A stretch of DNA of 64,000 nucleotides from Flavobacterium sp. (GTDB lineage: Bacteria; Bacteroidota; Bacteroidia; Flavobacteriales; Flavobacteriaceae): the NCBI GenBank assembly GCA_018401995.1, contig JAGYJR010000004.1, forward strand, positions 82,138-146,137. Direction: 5' to 3'. Numbering within the stretch: the stretch's first letter is position 1; every line of letters starts with the position of its first letter. The translations under genes and the position numbers were made by a program. Positions 1 through 9,753 of this stretch are shown piece after piece. The notes under the pieces are model-generated. The model saw only the letters and a list, made by a program, of their open reading frames with translations. It was not told the origin of the DNA and made no database searches.

Positions 1-779
1 CATTCTGAACAATAGAATGACTTTGTACCATTTGCCAAATAATCAAAGTAGACAATGTTCCTAAGATGTAAATCCAATATTCTGTTTTTAAACCAAAAGT
101 TACTTTATTTAACGCCTCTGGATAATTGGTTTCACCTTTCCTTTGAAATATCTTTCCATAAATAAAAGTCAATAAACCAAAGAACATTCCAACTCCAGCA
201 GCTCCAAATCCGTAGCTCCATCCATATTCATCTCCCTAACCAAGCACAAATGATGGTAGCTAAAATGAACCTAAATTGATTCCCATGTAGAAAATAGTGA
301 ATCCAGAATCTTCTCATCAATTTGCTCGTATAATTCAATTAACTAAGGGAAGAAATGTTTGCTTTCAGCCAACACCCATAACAATGAAAGCCAACGACAA
401 ATAAAATACTTGTAAAGCAAAATTATCTCGAACGATTTCACCTGTTACAGATTTAGTTGCAGCGTTTCCTTCAAAGCCATTCCAATATGACCTAAAACCA
501 ATAAAAATTGCACCAAAAACAATGGCTTTTCTGAACTTGCAAATATTTATCAGCTAAGTAACCACCAATTACTGGAGTTGCATAAACTAGAGCAGCATAA
601 CTTCCTACCAATAAATTACCTTCGGTATCTAAAAACAAATGGTATTTTACCAAATAATAAATCAATAACGCTTTCATTCCGTAGAATGAAAAACGTTCCC
701 ACATTTCAGTTAAGAAAAGGATGAATAACCCTGTTGGATGTCCGAATAATTCTTTTTGATCTGTTGTAGTTGTACTCAT
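1..779 (-). pseudogene. POT/PTR-family peptide transporter, frameshifted and cut by the window edge
   Basis: This is the start of a proton-dependent oligopeptide (POT, MFS superfamily) transporter of the inner membrane. The first ~75 codons from the ATG at 777-779 are intact and contain the POT N-terminal signature (TEMWERFSFYGMKALLIYYL) and GGYLADKYL. Reading then breaks at about position 550. By switching frames, family sequence can be followed downstream: RKAIVFGA, FEGNAATKSVTGEIVRDNFA, FIVMGVG, LKANISSL, DSGFTIFYMGINLGSF, LATIICAWLG, then YGWSYGFGAAGVGM. Positions 1-228 are again open in one frame. At least five small indels therefore lie between about 228 and 550, and an in-frame stop sits at 365-367. 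The gene starts 1 nt after the dipeptidyl peptidase stop, which suggests an operon for peptide cleavage and uptake. Whether the damage is a real pseudogene or poor consensus sequence cannot be settled here. Confidence 0.8.
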
Positions 780-780
780 A

Positions 781-2952
781 TTATAATTTTTCTTTAATGA
801 AATTGGTCATTTTGGTATACAATTGCAAACGAGTTTTTCCGCCGTAAATACCGTGGTTTTTGTCAGGATAAATAGCCCAATCAAATTGTTTGTTAGCTTG
901 AACTAATGCTTCAATCATGACCATTGCGTTTTGTACGTGCACGTTGTCGTCAGAAGTTCCGTGGATTAATAAATAATTTCCTTTCAATTTACTCACGTGA
1001 TTGATTGGTGAATTTTCATCGTAACCCGAAGCATTTTCTTGTGGTGTTTGCATGTAACGTTCGGTGTAAATGGTATCGTAATATCTCCAACTTGTAACTG
1101 GCGCAACCGCAATAGCAGCTTTGAACACATCGTTTCCTTTTAAAATACAGTTGCTACTCATAAATCCGCCGTAGCTCCAACCGAAAATTCCAATTCTTGA
1201 TTTATACACGTACGAATAATTTCCGATTAATTTTGCAGCATCGATTTGGTCTTCTACTTCAAATTTTCCTAATTCTTTGTATGTACATTTTTTGAATTCG
1301 GCACCTTTGAAACCTGTTCCTCTTCCGTCAACGCAAGCTACAATGTAACCTTGTTGCGCCAACATCATAAACCAATAATCATTTATTCCGTTCCATTGAT
1401 TCGCTACTTGTTGCGAACCTGGACCTGAATATTGGAACATAAAAACAGGATATTTTTTGTTAGGATCAAAATCTTTTGGTTTAATAAACCATGCATTTAA
1501 TGTATGGCCTTTTTCTGTAGTAATAGTAGTAAATTCCTTTGGAACGATATCGTATTTGGCTAATTTTTGTTCCAAAGCCTCGTTAGAAACAATAGTTTTA
1601 ATCACATTTCCGGATTTTGAATCATTTAATGTGAACGTTGGCGCTTTGGTAGCACTCGAAAAAGAATTGATGAAATATTGGAAATTTGGACTAAAAGTAG
1701 CGCGATTTGTTCCAATTGCTGTTGTTAAACGCTTTTTATTTTTTCCGCTAATATTGATTGCGTAAACATCTCTATTAATAGAACCATTTTCAACCGATTG
1801 GTAATACACCATTCCTGATTTTTCATCGAAACCGTAGTAAGCGGTTACTTCCCAATTTCCGGTTGTGATTTGTTTTTTCAGTTTACCAGTTTTGTCATAG
1901 TGGTAAATATGATTGAAACCACTTTTTTCTGAAGTCCAAATAAAACTGTTATCTTTCAAGAACGTTAAATTATCTGTTACATCAACATACGCTTTATCTT
2001 TTTCGTTCAAAACTACTTTGGAAGTTGCGGTATTTCCATCGATAAACAATAAGTCCAAATTGTTTTGGTGACGGTTTAAAACTTGAGCCGAAAGTACATT
2101 AGCATCGTTTGTCCATTGGATTCTAGCAATGTAAAAATCGTTATAATTCGATAAATTTACGGTTTGCGTTTTGTTAGAAGTTACATCAAATAAATGCAAA
2201 GAAACTACTGCATTTTTCTCGCCCGCTTTTGGATATTTGAACACTTCTTGCGCTGGATACAATCCTCTGTTGTACAAATCCATTGAGAATTCTGGCACTT
2301 GCGATTCGTCGAATTTGATGTACGCTAATTTTGTTCCAGCTGCATTCCAATCAAACGCTCTTACAAAACCAAATTCTTCTTCGTAAACCCAATCCGTAAT
2401 ACCGTTAATGATGCTGTTTTTCTTGCCATCAGTTGTGATTTGTTGGGTTTTCTTTGAAGCAATTTCGTAAACGTATAAATTGTTTTGGTAAGCAAATGCA
2501 ATTTTGGTTCCGTCGGGCGAAAATGTTGGCTCTTGAATCTTATAATCTGCAATTTTTGTTAGCGATTTAGAAGCAATATCATACAAAAAGTAATCAGAAA
2601 CTGCCGAATATCTGAAAATTTGTTCTGAATTATTGGCAATTAAAATTTGGTTTTCCTTTTTATTGAACGTGTAACTATCGATACCTTGCAATTGTGAAAA
2701 ATCTTTGGAAGAAAGTAAGGTGTTTACTTTTTCTAAAGTGGCGAAGTCATACAAATCGATTTGCGAACTTCTGCTGGCTCTATCGAAGTTTAACACCGTA
2801 TATTGGTTGGTGTTTTTCATGGCGTTTAGTTCGTCCATTCCTCTGGTTCTGAAGGCGCCACCCCAAATTTCATCTAAGGTAATTTTTTCTTGAGCTACTA
2901 TTGAAAACGATGACAATAGCAGTAAAACAACTAATTTTTTTATATTCTTCAT
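781..2952 (-). CDS. Dipeptidyl peptidase IV (peptidase family S9B)
   Basis: Exported serine peptidase of 723 residues that removes Xaa-Pro or Xaa-Ala dipeptides from peptide N termini. A signal peptide ends near residue 20 (LLLLSSFSIVAQ). A beta-propeller domain fills about residues 30-480 and contains GITDWVYEEEFGF, whose paired Glu residues bind the substrate amino terminus in this family. The C-terminal alpha/beta-hydrolase domain (about 500-723) has the nucleophile motif GWSYGG with Ser593, then HGTSDDNVH (catalytic Asp) and YPDKNHGIYG (catalytic His). The length is normal for bacterial DPP4. It is followed after 1 nt by the peptide transporter gene, so it probably supplies dipeptides for uptake; that link is inference. 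No clear TANNTTTG element was found upstream. Confidence 0.95.
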   Translation of the reverse strand: MKNIKKLVVLLLLSSFSIVAQEKITLDEIWGGAFRTRGMDELNAMKNTNQYTVLNFDRASRSSQIDLYDFATLEKVNTLLSSKDFSQLQGIDSYTFNKKENQILIANNSEQIFRYSAVSDYFLYDIASKSLTKIADYKIQEPTFSPDGTKIAFAYQNNLYVYEIASKKTQQITTDGKKNSIINGITDWVYEEEFGFVRAFDWNAAGTKLAYIKFDESQVPEFSMDLYNRGLYPAQEVFKYPKAGEKNAVVSLHLFDVTSNKTQTVNLSNYNDFYIARIQWTNDANVLSAQVLNRHQNNLDLLFIDGNTATSKVVLNEKDKAYVDVTDNLTFLKDNSFIWTSEKSGFNHIYHYDKTGKLKKQITTGNWEVTAYYGFDEKSGMVYYQSVENGSINRDVYAINISGKNKKRLTTAIGTNRATFSPNFQYFINSFSSATKAPTFTLNDSKSGNVIKTIVSNEALEQKLAKYDIVPKEFTTITTEKGHTLNAWFIKPKDFDPNKKYPVFMFQYSGPGSQQVANQWNGINDYWFMMLAQQGYIVACVDGRGTGFKGAEFKKCTYKELGKFEVEDQIDAAKLIGNYSYVYKSRIGIFGWSYGGFMSSNCILKGNDVFKAAIAVAPVTSWRYYDTIYTERYMQTPQENASGYDENSPINHVSKLKGNYLLIHGTSDDNVHVQNAMVMIEALVQANKQFDWAIYPDKNHGIYGGKTRLQLYTKMTNFIKEKL

Positions 2953-3073
2953 TTTTATTGGTGTAAAAAACCCTCAATTTTAGTAAAAATATATGAATTA
3001 ACCATATTTTTATTCTAATTTAACAAACGAAAAAGATTTTTTAATATCTTTAAATACGATTTAAAACAAGGCA

Positions 3074-6000
3074 ATGTTTTGTAATTACTTTCTAATCAAA
3101 TATTTCGAACAATCACTTAGACATTCAATCTGTCAGGTGAATTTCTCCTTGTTTTCTGTTTTTGAAAATTCAATTGCTACTAGTTGCGTAATACTATACA
3201 GCTTAGCTATTGGAGTCATAATTTTGCTTTTGTACATAAATAAGAAAAAAACATTACCTAAAAACTACAGTCTAATAGATGAATTAAAGGAAAGTTTTTC
3301 TAAAAACGAATATTCCTATTACTTTTTGTATCTAAGTTTAATCTTTCCCGTTGCTGAACTTTTTTATCAAATCTTTAATTACCATAATCTCGAAAAGTTA
3401 ATTTATGCATATTTATTGGGCTTGGCTTGTATGATAGGCTATTTGCTTACATCGTATACGAGTTTAAAAAAGAATGCAATGTCGCTTTTTTCTATTTGTT
3501 TCTTTGGTTATTTTGCTCACATAACTATATCAACAGCTTATCAAGCTATTAATTTTACGCTATTCTCAGAGTATTTGTTACTTCTTTTCTTTTCGTTTGT
3601 TATTTTTAAACGTTTTAAAAATCATTTGATTTTTATTTCACTCACTTTTGTATATCTATTTGCCTTACTATTACTGAATACAACTGAAAAAAGCACAATA
3701 ATTGCTTTAATTAATGCCAATTTTATTTTACTAATTATACATTTTGCCAGACGATTAAATGCAATTCAAAACAATAGAAAATTCATATTCACTAATGAAA
3801 TTATCAATAATACTAATAGCATAATTATTGCAACAGATAAATTTGGAAATGTATTATTTTGTAATGAAACCATTATTAAGATTTTAGGGTTTAACAATAC
3901 AGAAGTATTAGGTGACGGGTTTTGGAAATTGACAGAAGATAAAGATTTTGATGCCGTAGATTATAATTTAAAATTTATTCCAAATCAATTATACATTAGA
4001 AAACTAAAATGTAAAAATGGCGACTACAAACACATTCAATGGACAGATGTAAAACATAATGAAAATTTATTTGTTTCTACTGGACAAGATGTAACTGGCA
4101 AAGTAGAGTTGGAAAAAAAATATTATGATTTAATACAAAGTGCCAAAGATATCATTTATGAAAGCGATCAATGGGGTAATATTACTTATGTTAATAAATT
4201 TTCAACCGAACTATTAGGCTACGATTTTGAGGAAATTATTGGTAAACATTTTAGTTATTTTATTGTTGACGATTACAAAGAGAAAGTTATTAATTTCTAC
4301 AGCCCTGAAAACTTAGATTATAATGACTTTGACATCTTAGAATTTCCAATACGTAAAAAAACCAACGAAATTATCTGGGTTTCCCAAAAAGTGGCAGTTA
4401 AAAGAAATGAAGCTTTTGAAATCATTGGTTATTCTTCTATCATTCGCGATATTACCATAACGAAAAACTTGGAGATTGAAGAGAAAGAGCGAATAAATCG
4501 AATTTCAAAATTAAACGAAATATCCAATCGTTTATCAACTTTAAACTTTCTCACTTTTAAAGACCTAAAAACCTTGATTGAACATATCTCTGTTGAAGCT
4601 TCTATAGGACTTGGAATTGACAGAGTGAGTTTATGGGATTATTTTGAAGACTATATTGTATTGAATAACATCTACGTTAAAAGTGAAAACAAGCACTATA
4701 ACGATTTAACACTTTATAAAAAAGACTTCCCAAAATATTTTAAAGCTATAGTAGAAAACCCAATTTTAGTTGCTTCAAACGCTCTTACTAATGTTTACAC
4801 AGAGGAATTTGTAGAGGTTTATTTCAAAAATTACAACATAAAATCACTTTTAGATATTCCCATTTATATATCAGGAAAGTTAGTTGCCATTAGCTGTTTT
4901 GAAGCTACAAATGAAATTAAAAACTGGACAAATGAGGACATAAATTTTGCTAAAACGGTTTCCGATATTATTGCGCTAGCCATTGAAACTTTAAAGCGTA
5001 AAGAAGCAGAAAATGAAATTTTATACAAAAACAAAATTCTTACCACTTTAGCAGAAGTAACATCAAATTTAATTAGAAAACAAAAAATTGAAGATTTATT
5101 TGATGAATCTTTGGTAGTGATTGCCAAAACAATTGAAGCTAATCGATTTTATTATTTCGAAAACAACTCAGAAACTAATTTACTAGGACAAAGATTTGAG
5201 TGGGTTTCTGACAATGAACTTGCTGAAATAGACAATCCAAAACTTCAAAACATTCCACACGAATTATTTCCAGAGTTCATTAATATAATTAAAGATGATA
5301 CTCCATACAACGCTATTGTCAACACAATTCCCGAATCTGTTTTCAAGGAAATATTAATAGAACAAAGTATATTATCTGTATTAATTATTCCTCTTTTTTA
5401 TAAAGATATTTTCCTGGGTTTTATAGGTTTTGACGATTGTGAGAAAGAACGCATCTGGAAAGAAGAAGAAATTAACATTCTAAGAACACTTGCTAATAAT
5501 ATTGCCACAACAATTATCCGTATAAAAAACGAAAATGCTATTCAGGAAAGTGAAGAAAAATTTAAGCTTTTAGCCAACAATATCCCAGCCGCTGTTTATT
5601 TGGTTAAATATGACGAAGCAAGATCTAAAGTTTATTTAAATAATGAAATTGAAACATTAACAGGCTATTCAAAAGAAGATTTCTTTACCAATCGTATTAA
5701 ATTATCTGACTTATACCATCCTAAAGACAAACAAAAAGCACTTACAATTATAGAAAAAGCGGTAAAAAACAAAAAATCGTTTGTAATCACTTGTCGCCTT
5801 ATCAAAAAAGATGGTTCTGAAGTTTGGATTGAAGAATATGGCGAGGCTATCGTAATGAACAACAAAGTTGAATATCTAGAAGGCGTTTTACTTGATATTA
5901 CCGAAAGAAAAAGTGCTCAAGAAGCCATATTAGCCAAAGAAATTGCAGAAAACTCAAACAAAGCAAAATCAGAATTCTTGGCTAATATGAGTCACGAAAT

Positions 6001-7471
6001 TAGAACACCATTAAATGGAATCATTGGATTTAGTAAATTGCTTTTAAACACAGGAATTAATGAAACCCAAAAACAATACTTACAAACGGTTAATCAATCT
6101 GCGGAAAGCTTATTAGATGTTGTTAATGATATTCTAGATATTTCAAAAATAGAAGCCGGAAAATTAAGTATTGAAAACTCAAAATCCAGCTTAATAGACA
6201 TTGTTTACGACTCTGTAGACATGATGAAATTTAATGCACATCAAAAAAACTTAGAACTCATTGTAAATATTGACAATGATGTAGATTGCGCCATTTGGAC
6301 AGATCAAATCCGACTCAAACAAGTTCTGCAAAACTTATTAAGTAATGCAATCAAATTTACCCCAAAAGGTCAAATTGAGATTAAAGTAGAAACTATTGAA
6401 AAAACATCAAATTTTAGTAAAATAAAATTTGCAGTTATTGATACTGGAATTGGAATTAAAGAAGAAAACAAAATAAAAATACTTGAACCTTTCTCGCAAG
6501 AAGACACTTCTACTACAAGAAAATTTGGCGGAACAGGTTTAGGATTATCTATTACCAATAGTTTGTTAAAACTAATGAAAAGCGAACTCAACATTGAGAG
6601 TGTCATTAATAAAGGAAGTTCATTTAGTTTCATCATAGAAACCAAAACAGAGAATTGTGAACGTCATAAAATACTTGAAAACAATTCAATAACTGAAGCT
6701 CTTCTTGTGGAAGATAATGACGCAGCAGCAGCAGCTATTGCAAAAATGTTTGAGAATTTTGGAATACAAGTATTTCGAACAACTAAAGAGAAAATCTTTG
6801 AGGACTTAAAAGAAAAAACCTCCATTAAATTAGTCTTACTTGATTTAGAATATATTTCAGAAAATAAATGTGTTGAAATTTTAAAAAAATTAAATCAAAA
6901 TCATAACATAGCTTGTTTAATCATGCAAAATGCAACAAGCTCATTCACTTTTAATGAAAATTTAAAAAACAAAAACTGTTTTTCGGTTATAAAACCCATA
7001 AAAATTAATGTCATTCAAAACATTTTAAACAAAGTAAACAATCCAACTATACCTATAAATCTAAATGAATCAAAAAAACCAACTAAAAACAAAAGCCGTG
7101 CTTCCTTATTAATAGTTGAAGACAACAAAATTAATATGTTGCTTACCAAAACATTAGTACAAAAATCATTTCCAAATCTTACCATATCTGAAGCCACAAA
7201 TGGTTTAGAAGCCGTTGAATTATTCAATACAAACACATTCGACATTGTACTTATGGACATTCAAATGCCTGTCATGAATGGTTACGAAGCATCATTACGA
7301 ATTAAAAAACTTCATCCTGAAATTATTATAATTGCTTTAACCGCCGGAATCATAGCTGGGGAAAGAGAGAAATGTATGGATATTGGCATGAACGATTTTA
7401 TCATAAAACCAATTGATAAAACCATTTTCGAAAACACATTAATTAAATGGTTAAATAGGAATGAAAATTAA
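3074..7471 (+). CDS. Large membrane-bound hybrid sensor histidine kinase with two receiver domains
   Basis: Protein of 1465 residues. In order: a hydrophobic region with several predicted membrane helices (about 1-235), PAS (about 240-345), PAS (346-475), GAF-like (483-640), GAF-like (658-820), PAS with PAC (830-955), HisKA (965-1035), HATPase, and two receiver domains (about 1208-1320 and 1343-1465). The phosphoacceptor is His974 in [19 protein letters not shown]-binding motifs [10 protein letters not shown] and GGTGLGLSI are present. The last receiver has LIVEDNKIN, Asp1395 in [15 protein letters not shown] and a C-terminal Lys-Pro; the first keeps LLVEDND and Asp1257 but is otherwise divergent. 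No DNA-binding domain or separate regulator is encoded nearby, so output partners are unknown. The ligand cannot be inferred. The start is the ORF's first ATG; a later in-frame start is possible because no ribosome-binding site marks it. Confidence 0.9.
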   Translation: MFCNYFLIKYFEQSLRHSICQVNFSLFSVFENSIATSCVILYSLAIGVIILLLYINKKKTLPKNYSLIDELKESFSKNEYSYYFLYLSLIFPVAELFYQIFNYHNLEKLIYAYLLGLACMIGYLLTSYTSLKKNAMSLFSICFFGYFAHITISTAYQAINFTLFSEYLLLLFFSFVIFKRFKNHLIFISLTFVYLFALLLLNTTEKSTIIALINANFILLIIHFARRLNAIQNNRKFIFTNEIINNTNSIIIATDKFGNVLFCNETIIKILGFNNTEVLGDGFWKLTEDKDFDAVDYNLKFIPNQLYIRKLKCKNGDYKHIQWTDVKHNENLFVSTGQDVTGKVELEKKYYDLIQSAKDIIYESDQWGNITYVNKFSTELLGYDFEEIIGKHFSYFIVDDYKEKVINFYSPENLDYNDFDILEFPIRKKTNEIIWVSQKVAVKRNEAFEIIGYSSIIRDITITKNLEIEEKERINRISKLNEISNRLSTLNFLTFKDLKTLIEHISVEASIGLGIDRVSLWDYFEDYIVLNNIYVKSENKHYNDLTLYKKDFPKYFKAIVENPILVASNALTNVYTEEFVEVYFKNYNIKSLLDIPIYISGKLVAISCFEATNEIKNWTNEDINFAKTVSDIIALAIETLKRKEAENEILYKNKILTTLAEVTSNLIRKQKIEDLFDESLVVIAKTIEANRFYYFENNSETNLLGQRFEWVSDNELAEIDNPKLQNIPHELFPEFINIIKDDTPYNAIVNTIPESVFKEILIEQSILSVLIIPLFYKDIFLGFIGFDDCEKERIWKEEEINILRTLANNIATTIIRIKNENAIQESEEKFKLLANNIPAAVYLVKYDEARSKVYLNNEIETLTGYSKEDFFTNRIKLSDLYHPKDKQKALTIIEKAVKNKKSFVITCRLIKKDGSEVWIEEYGEAIVMNNKVEYLEGVLLDITERKSAQEAILAKEIAENSNKAKSEFLANMSHEIRTPLNGIIGFSKLLLNTGINETQKQYLQTVNQSAESLLDVVNDILDISKIEAGKLSIENSKSSLIDIVYDSVDMMKFNAHQKNLELIVNIDNDVDCAIWTDQIRLKQVLQNLLSNAIKFTPKGQIEIKVETIEKTSNFSKIKFAVIDTGIGIKEENKIKILEPFSQEDTSTTRKFGGTGLGLSITNSLLKLMKSELNIESVINKGSSFSFIIETKTENCERHKILENNSITEALLVEDNDAAAAAIAKMFENFGIQVFRTTKEKIFEDLKEKTSIKLVLLDLEYISENKCVEILKKLNQNHNIACLIMQNATSSFTFNENLKNKNCFSVIKPIKINVIQNILNKVNNPTIPINLNESKKPTKNKSRASLLIVEDNKINMLLTKTLVQKSFPNLTISEATNGLEAVELFNTNTFDIVLMDIQMPVMNGYEASLRIKKLHPEIIIIALTAGIIAGEREKCMDIGMNDFIIKPIDKTIFENTLIKWLNRNEN

Positions 7472-7480
7472 TTCAATTAG

Positions 7481-7488
7481 TATCTTTG
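7481..7488 (+). promoter_or_regulatory. Putative -7 element for the HMG-CoA reductase gene
   Basis: TATCTTTG matches the Bacteroidota -7 consensus TANNTTTG. It lies 10 bp after the kinase stop and 24 bp before the reductase ATG, so the expected transcript has a leader of about 15-20 nt. No TTTG was seen at the -33 position. Confidence 0.5.
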
Positions 7489-7512
7489 TACTTCTAAAGT
7501 TGCTAAAAGAAT

Positions 7513-8829
7513 ATGACACAAATAAATAAAGGCTTTTCAAAATTATCGAAAGAAGAAAAAATCGATTGGATTGTTTCTCAATATTTTACTAATCCACATG
7601 AAGCAAAAAAAACCGTTACTCAATATTGGAATTCCGATGAAAATATTCAAAAATTACATGATGAATTCATCGAAAATACCATTTCCAATTTCTATTTACC
7701 ATTAGGCGTTGCTCCTAATTTCATCATCAACGGAAAAAACTACACCATACCAATGGCAGTTGAAGAAAGTTCGGTTGTAGCAGCAGCAGCAAAAGCAGCT
7801 AAATTTTGGAGCGAGCGCGGCGGTTTCAAAGCAACGGTTTTGAATACAGAAAAAATTGGTCAAGTCCATTTTCTGTTTTCAGGAAATTTCGAAAAATTAA
7901 ATACTTTCTTCCAAAGCATTAAAACACAATTCTTCGCTGATACAGAAAATTTCACCAAAAACATGCAAAAACGCGGCGGCGGAATTCTCGATATCGCTTT
8001 GATAGATAAAACCAATGAGTTACCAAATTACTTCCAATTACACGCTACTTTCAACACCAAAGATAGCATGGGAGCCAATTTCATCAATACGTGTTTGGAA
8101 CAATTTGCCAAAACGTTAGAAAATCAAGCCCAACATTATGAAGCTTTTTCGGAAGACGAGAAAAAAATACAAATCATCATGAGTATTTTGAGTAACTATG
8201 TTCCTAATTGCTTGGTTAGAGCCGAAGTTTCTTGTCCAATCGAACATCTAAGCGACGATGTCAATATCGACAGTAAAGAATTCGCAGAAAAATTTGTAAC
8301 CGCTATCAAAATTGCCGAAATAGAGCCGTATCGCGCAGTAACACACAACAAAGGCATTATGAACGGAATCGATGCTGTAGTACTAGCAACTGGAAATGAT
8401 TTCAGAGCCATAGAAGCCGGAGCACATGCTTACGCCAGTCGAAATGGAAAATACAGTAGTTTATCACATGCCAAAATAGAAAACGGAATTTTCACTTTCT
8501 GGATTGATATTCCACTAGCACTAGGAACCATTGGCGGATTAACTAATTTACATCCATTAGTGAAATTTTCAATGGAAATGTTAGGCAAACCAAATGCGGA
8601 AGAATTGATGAAAATAGTAGCTGTAACAGGTTTAGCACAAAATTTTGCAGCCGTTCGTTCATTAACCACTACTGGAATTCAAAAAGGTCATATGAAAATG
8701 CATTTAATGAATATTTTGAACCAACATCATGCTACCAAACAAGAAAAACAACAAGTCTTGGATTATTTCAGCAACACCACTATTTCGCACAGTTTAGTTG
8801 TAGATTATTTGGAGAAAATTAGAAGTTAA
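7513..8829 (+). CDS. Hydroxymethylglutaryl-CoA reductase (class II type)
   Basis: Cytosolic enzyme of 438 residues interconverting HMG-CoA and mevalonate with NAD(P)H. The four catalytic positions of class II reductases are visible: Glu84 in PMAVEESSVVAAAAKAA, Lys280 in HNKGIMNGIDA, Asp296 in TGNDFRAIEAGAHAYA, and His393 in GIQKGHMKMHL. There is no membrane anchor, and the length matches the bacterial class II type. Class II enzymes are often named 'degradative', but the next gene is a GHMP kinase overlapping by one base (TAATG), and the window carries two further mevalonate enzymes. A biosynthetic role in isoprenoid synthesis is therefore more likely (inference). A -7 element at 7481-7488 gives it a promoter separate from the kinase gene upstream. 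Confidence 0.95.
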   Translation: MTQINKGFSKLSKEEKIDWIVSQYFTNPHEAKKTVTQYWNSDENIQKLHDEFIENTISNFYLPLGVAPNFIINGKNYTIPMAVEESSVVAAAAKAAKFWSERGGFKATVLNTEKIGQVHFLFSGNFEKLNTFFQSIKTQFFADTENFTKNMQKRGGGILDIALIDKTNELPNYFQLHATFNTKDSMGANFINTCLEQFAKTLENQAQHYEAFSEDEKKIQIIMSILSNYVPNCLVRAEVSCPIEHLSDDVNIDSKEFAEKFVTAIKIAEIEPYRAVTHNKGIMNGIDAVVLATGNDFRAIEAGAHAYASRNGKYSSLSHAKIENGIFTFWIDIPLALGTIGGLTNLHPLVKFSMEMLGKPNAEELMKIVAVTGLAQNFAAVRSLTTTGIQKGHMKMHLMNILNQHHATKQEKQQVLDYFSNTTISHSLVVDYLEKIRS

Positions 8830-9749
8830 TGGAAATGCAAAAGTTTTACAGCAACGGAAAATTACTACTAACGGCCGAATACTTGGTTTTAGATGGCGCA
8901 AAGGCATTGGCAGTTCCTACCAAATTCGGACAAAATCTAATAGTAAAACCAGGAAAAAACCATGAAATTCATTGGACAAGTTTTGATTCCGATAGTACTG
9001 TTTGGTTTCAAGACACCATCACTTTCAAAGAAATAAAAAACAAAACTACTTCTGAAAAAAATTTGGCTGTAAAAAACACCTTAATTGAAATTTTGCATCA
9101 AGGCTATTTACAAAATCCAGATTTTCTGCAAACAAATGGCTATGTTATAGAAACACATTTGACATTTCCTAGAAATTGGGGTTTAGGAACTTCTTCCACC
9201 TTAATTAATAACATTGGACAATGGTTAAAAATTGACGCATTTGAATTGTTGCGAAAAAGTTTTGGCGGAAGTGGTTATGATATTGCTTGTGCACAAACCA
9301 ACGAACCTATTTTGTACTGGCTAGACAACGAAAAAGCGAATTTTGAAACCGTAGCTTTTGATCCAGAATTTAAAGAGAATATTCATTTTGTGTATTTGAA
9401 CCAAAAACAAAGCAGCAAATCAGCTATTTCAAATTACATGAGCAAACAACACAGAGTACACAAAATTATTCCAGCAATCAATCAAATTACAGAAGAAGTT
9501 TTGCAATGTAATGATGGTAGAAGTTTTGCTTTACTAATGGAAAAACACCAAGCCATTATGAGTAATCTTTTAGAAACAATTACCGTTAAAGAACAACTTT
9601 TTCCTGATTTTAAAGGAATTGTAAAAAGTTTAGGGGCTTGGGGTGGCGATTTTGTAATGGCTATTTCCAAAGAAAACCCTGCCGAATATTTCAAAAACAA
9701 AGGGTATGAAACCGTAATTTCGTATGAAGAGATGATTTTAAAAAATTAA
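8829..9749 (+). CDS. GYDIA-family GHMP kinase, candidate phosphomevalonate kinase
   Basis: GHMP-fold small-molecule kinase of 306 residues. It begins FYSNGKLLLTAEYLVLDGAK, the family's N-terminal 'GKxxLxGEY' type motif. The phosphate-binding loop is PRNWGLGTSSTL, and GGSGYDIACA is the motif that names this subfamily. The C-terminal glycine motif reads GAWGGDFVMA. Mevalonate kinase and diphosphomevalonate decarboxylase candidates are encoded at 31901-33962, but no classical phosphomevalonate kinase is in the window. The one-base overlap with HMG-CoA reductase makes this protein a reasonable candidate for the missing phosphorylation step. That assignment is inference; the exact substrate is not readable from the sequence. 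Confidence 0.85.
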   Translation: MEMQKFYSNGKLLLTAEYLVLDGAKALAVPTKFGQNLIVKPGKNHEIHWTSFDSDSTVWFQDTITFKEIKNKTTSEKNLAVKNTLIEILHQGYLQNPDFLQTNGYVIETHLTFPRNWGLGTSSTLINNIGQWLKIDAFELLRKSFGGSGYDIACAQTNEPILYWLDNEKANFETVAFDPEFKENIHFVYLNQKQSSKSAISNYMSKQHRVHKIIPAINQITEEVLQCNDGRSFALLMEKHQAIMSNLLETITVKEQLFPDFKGIVKSLGAWGGDFVMAISKENPAEYFKNKGYETVISYEEMILKN

Positions 9750-9753
9750 CTCT

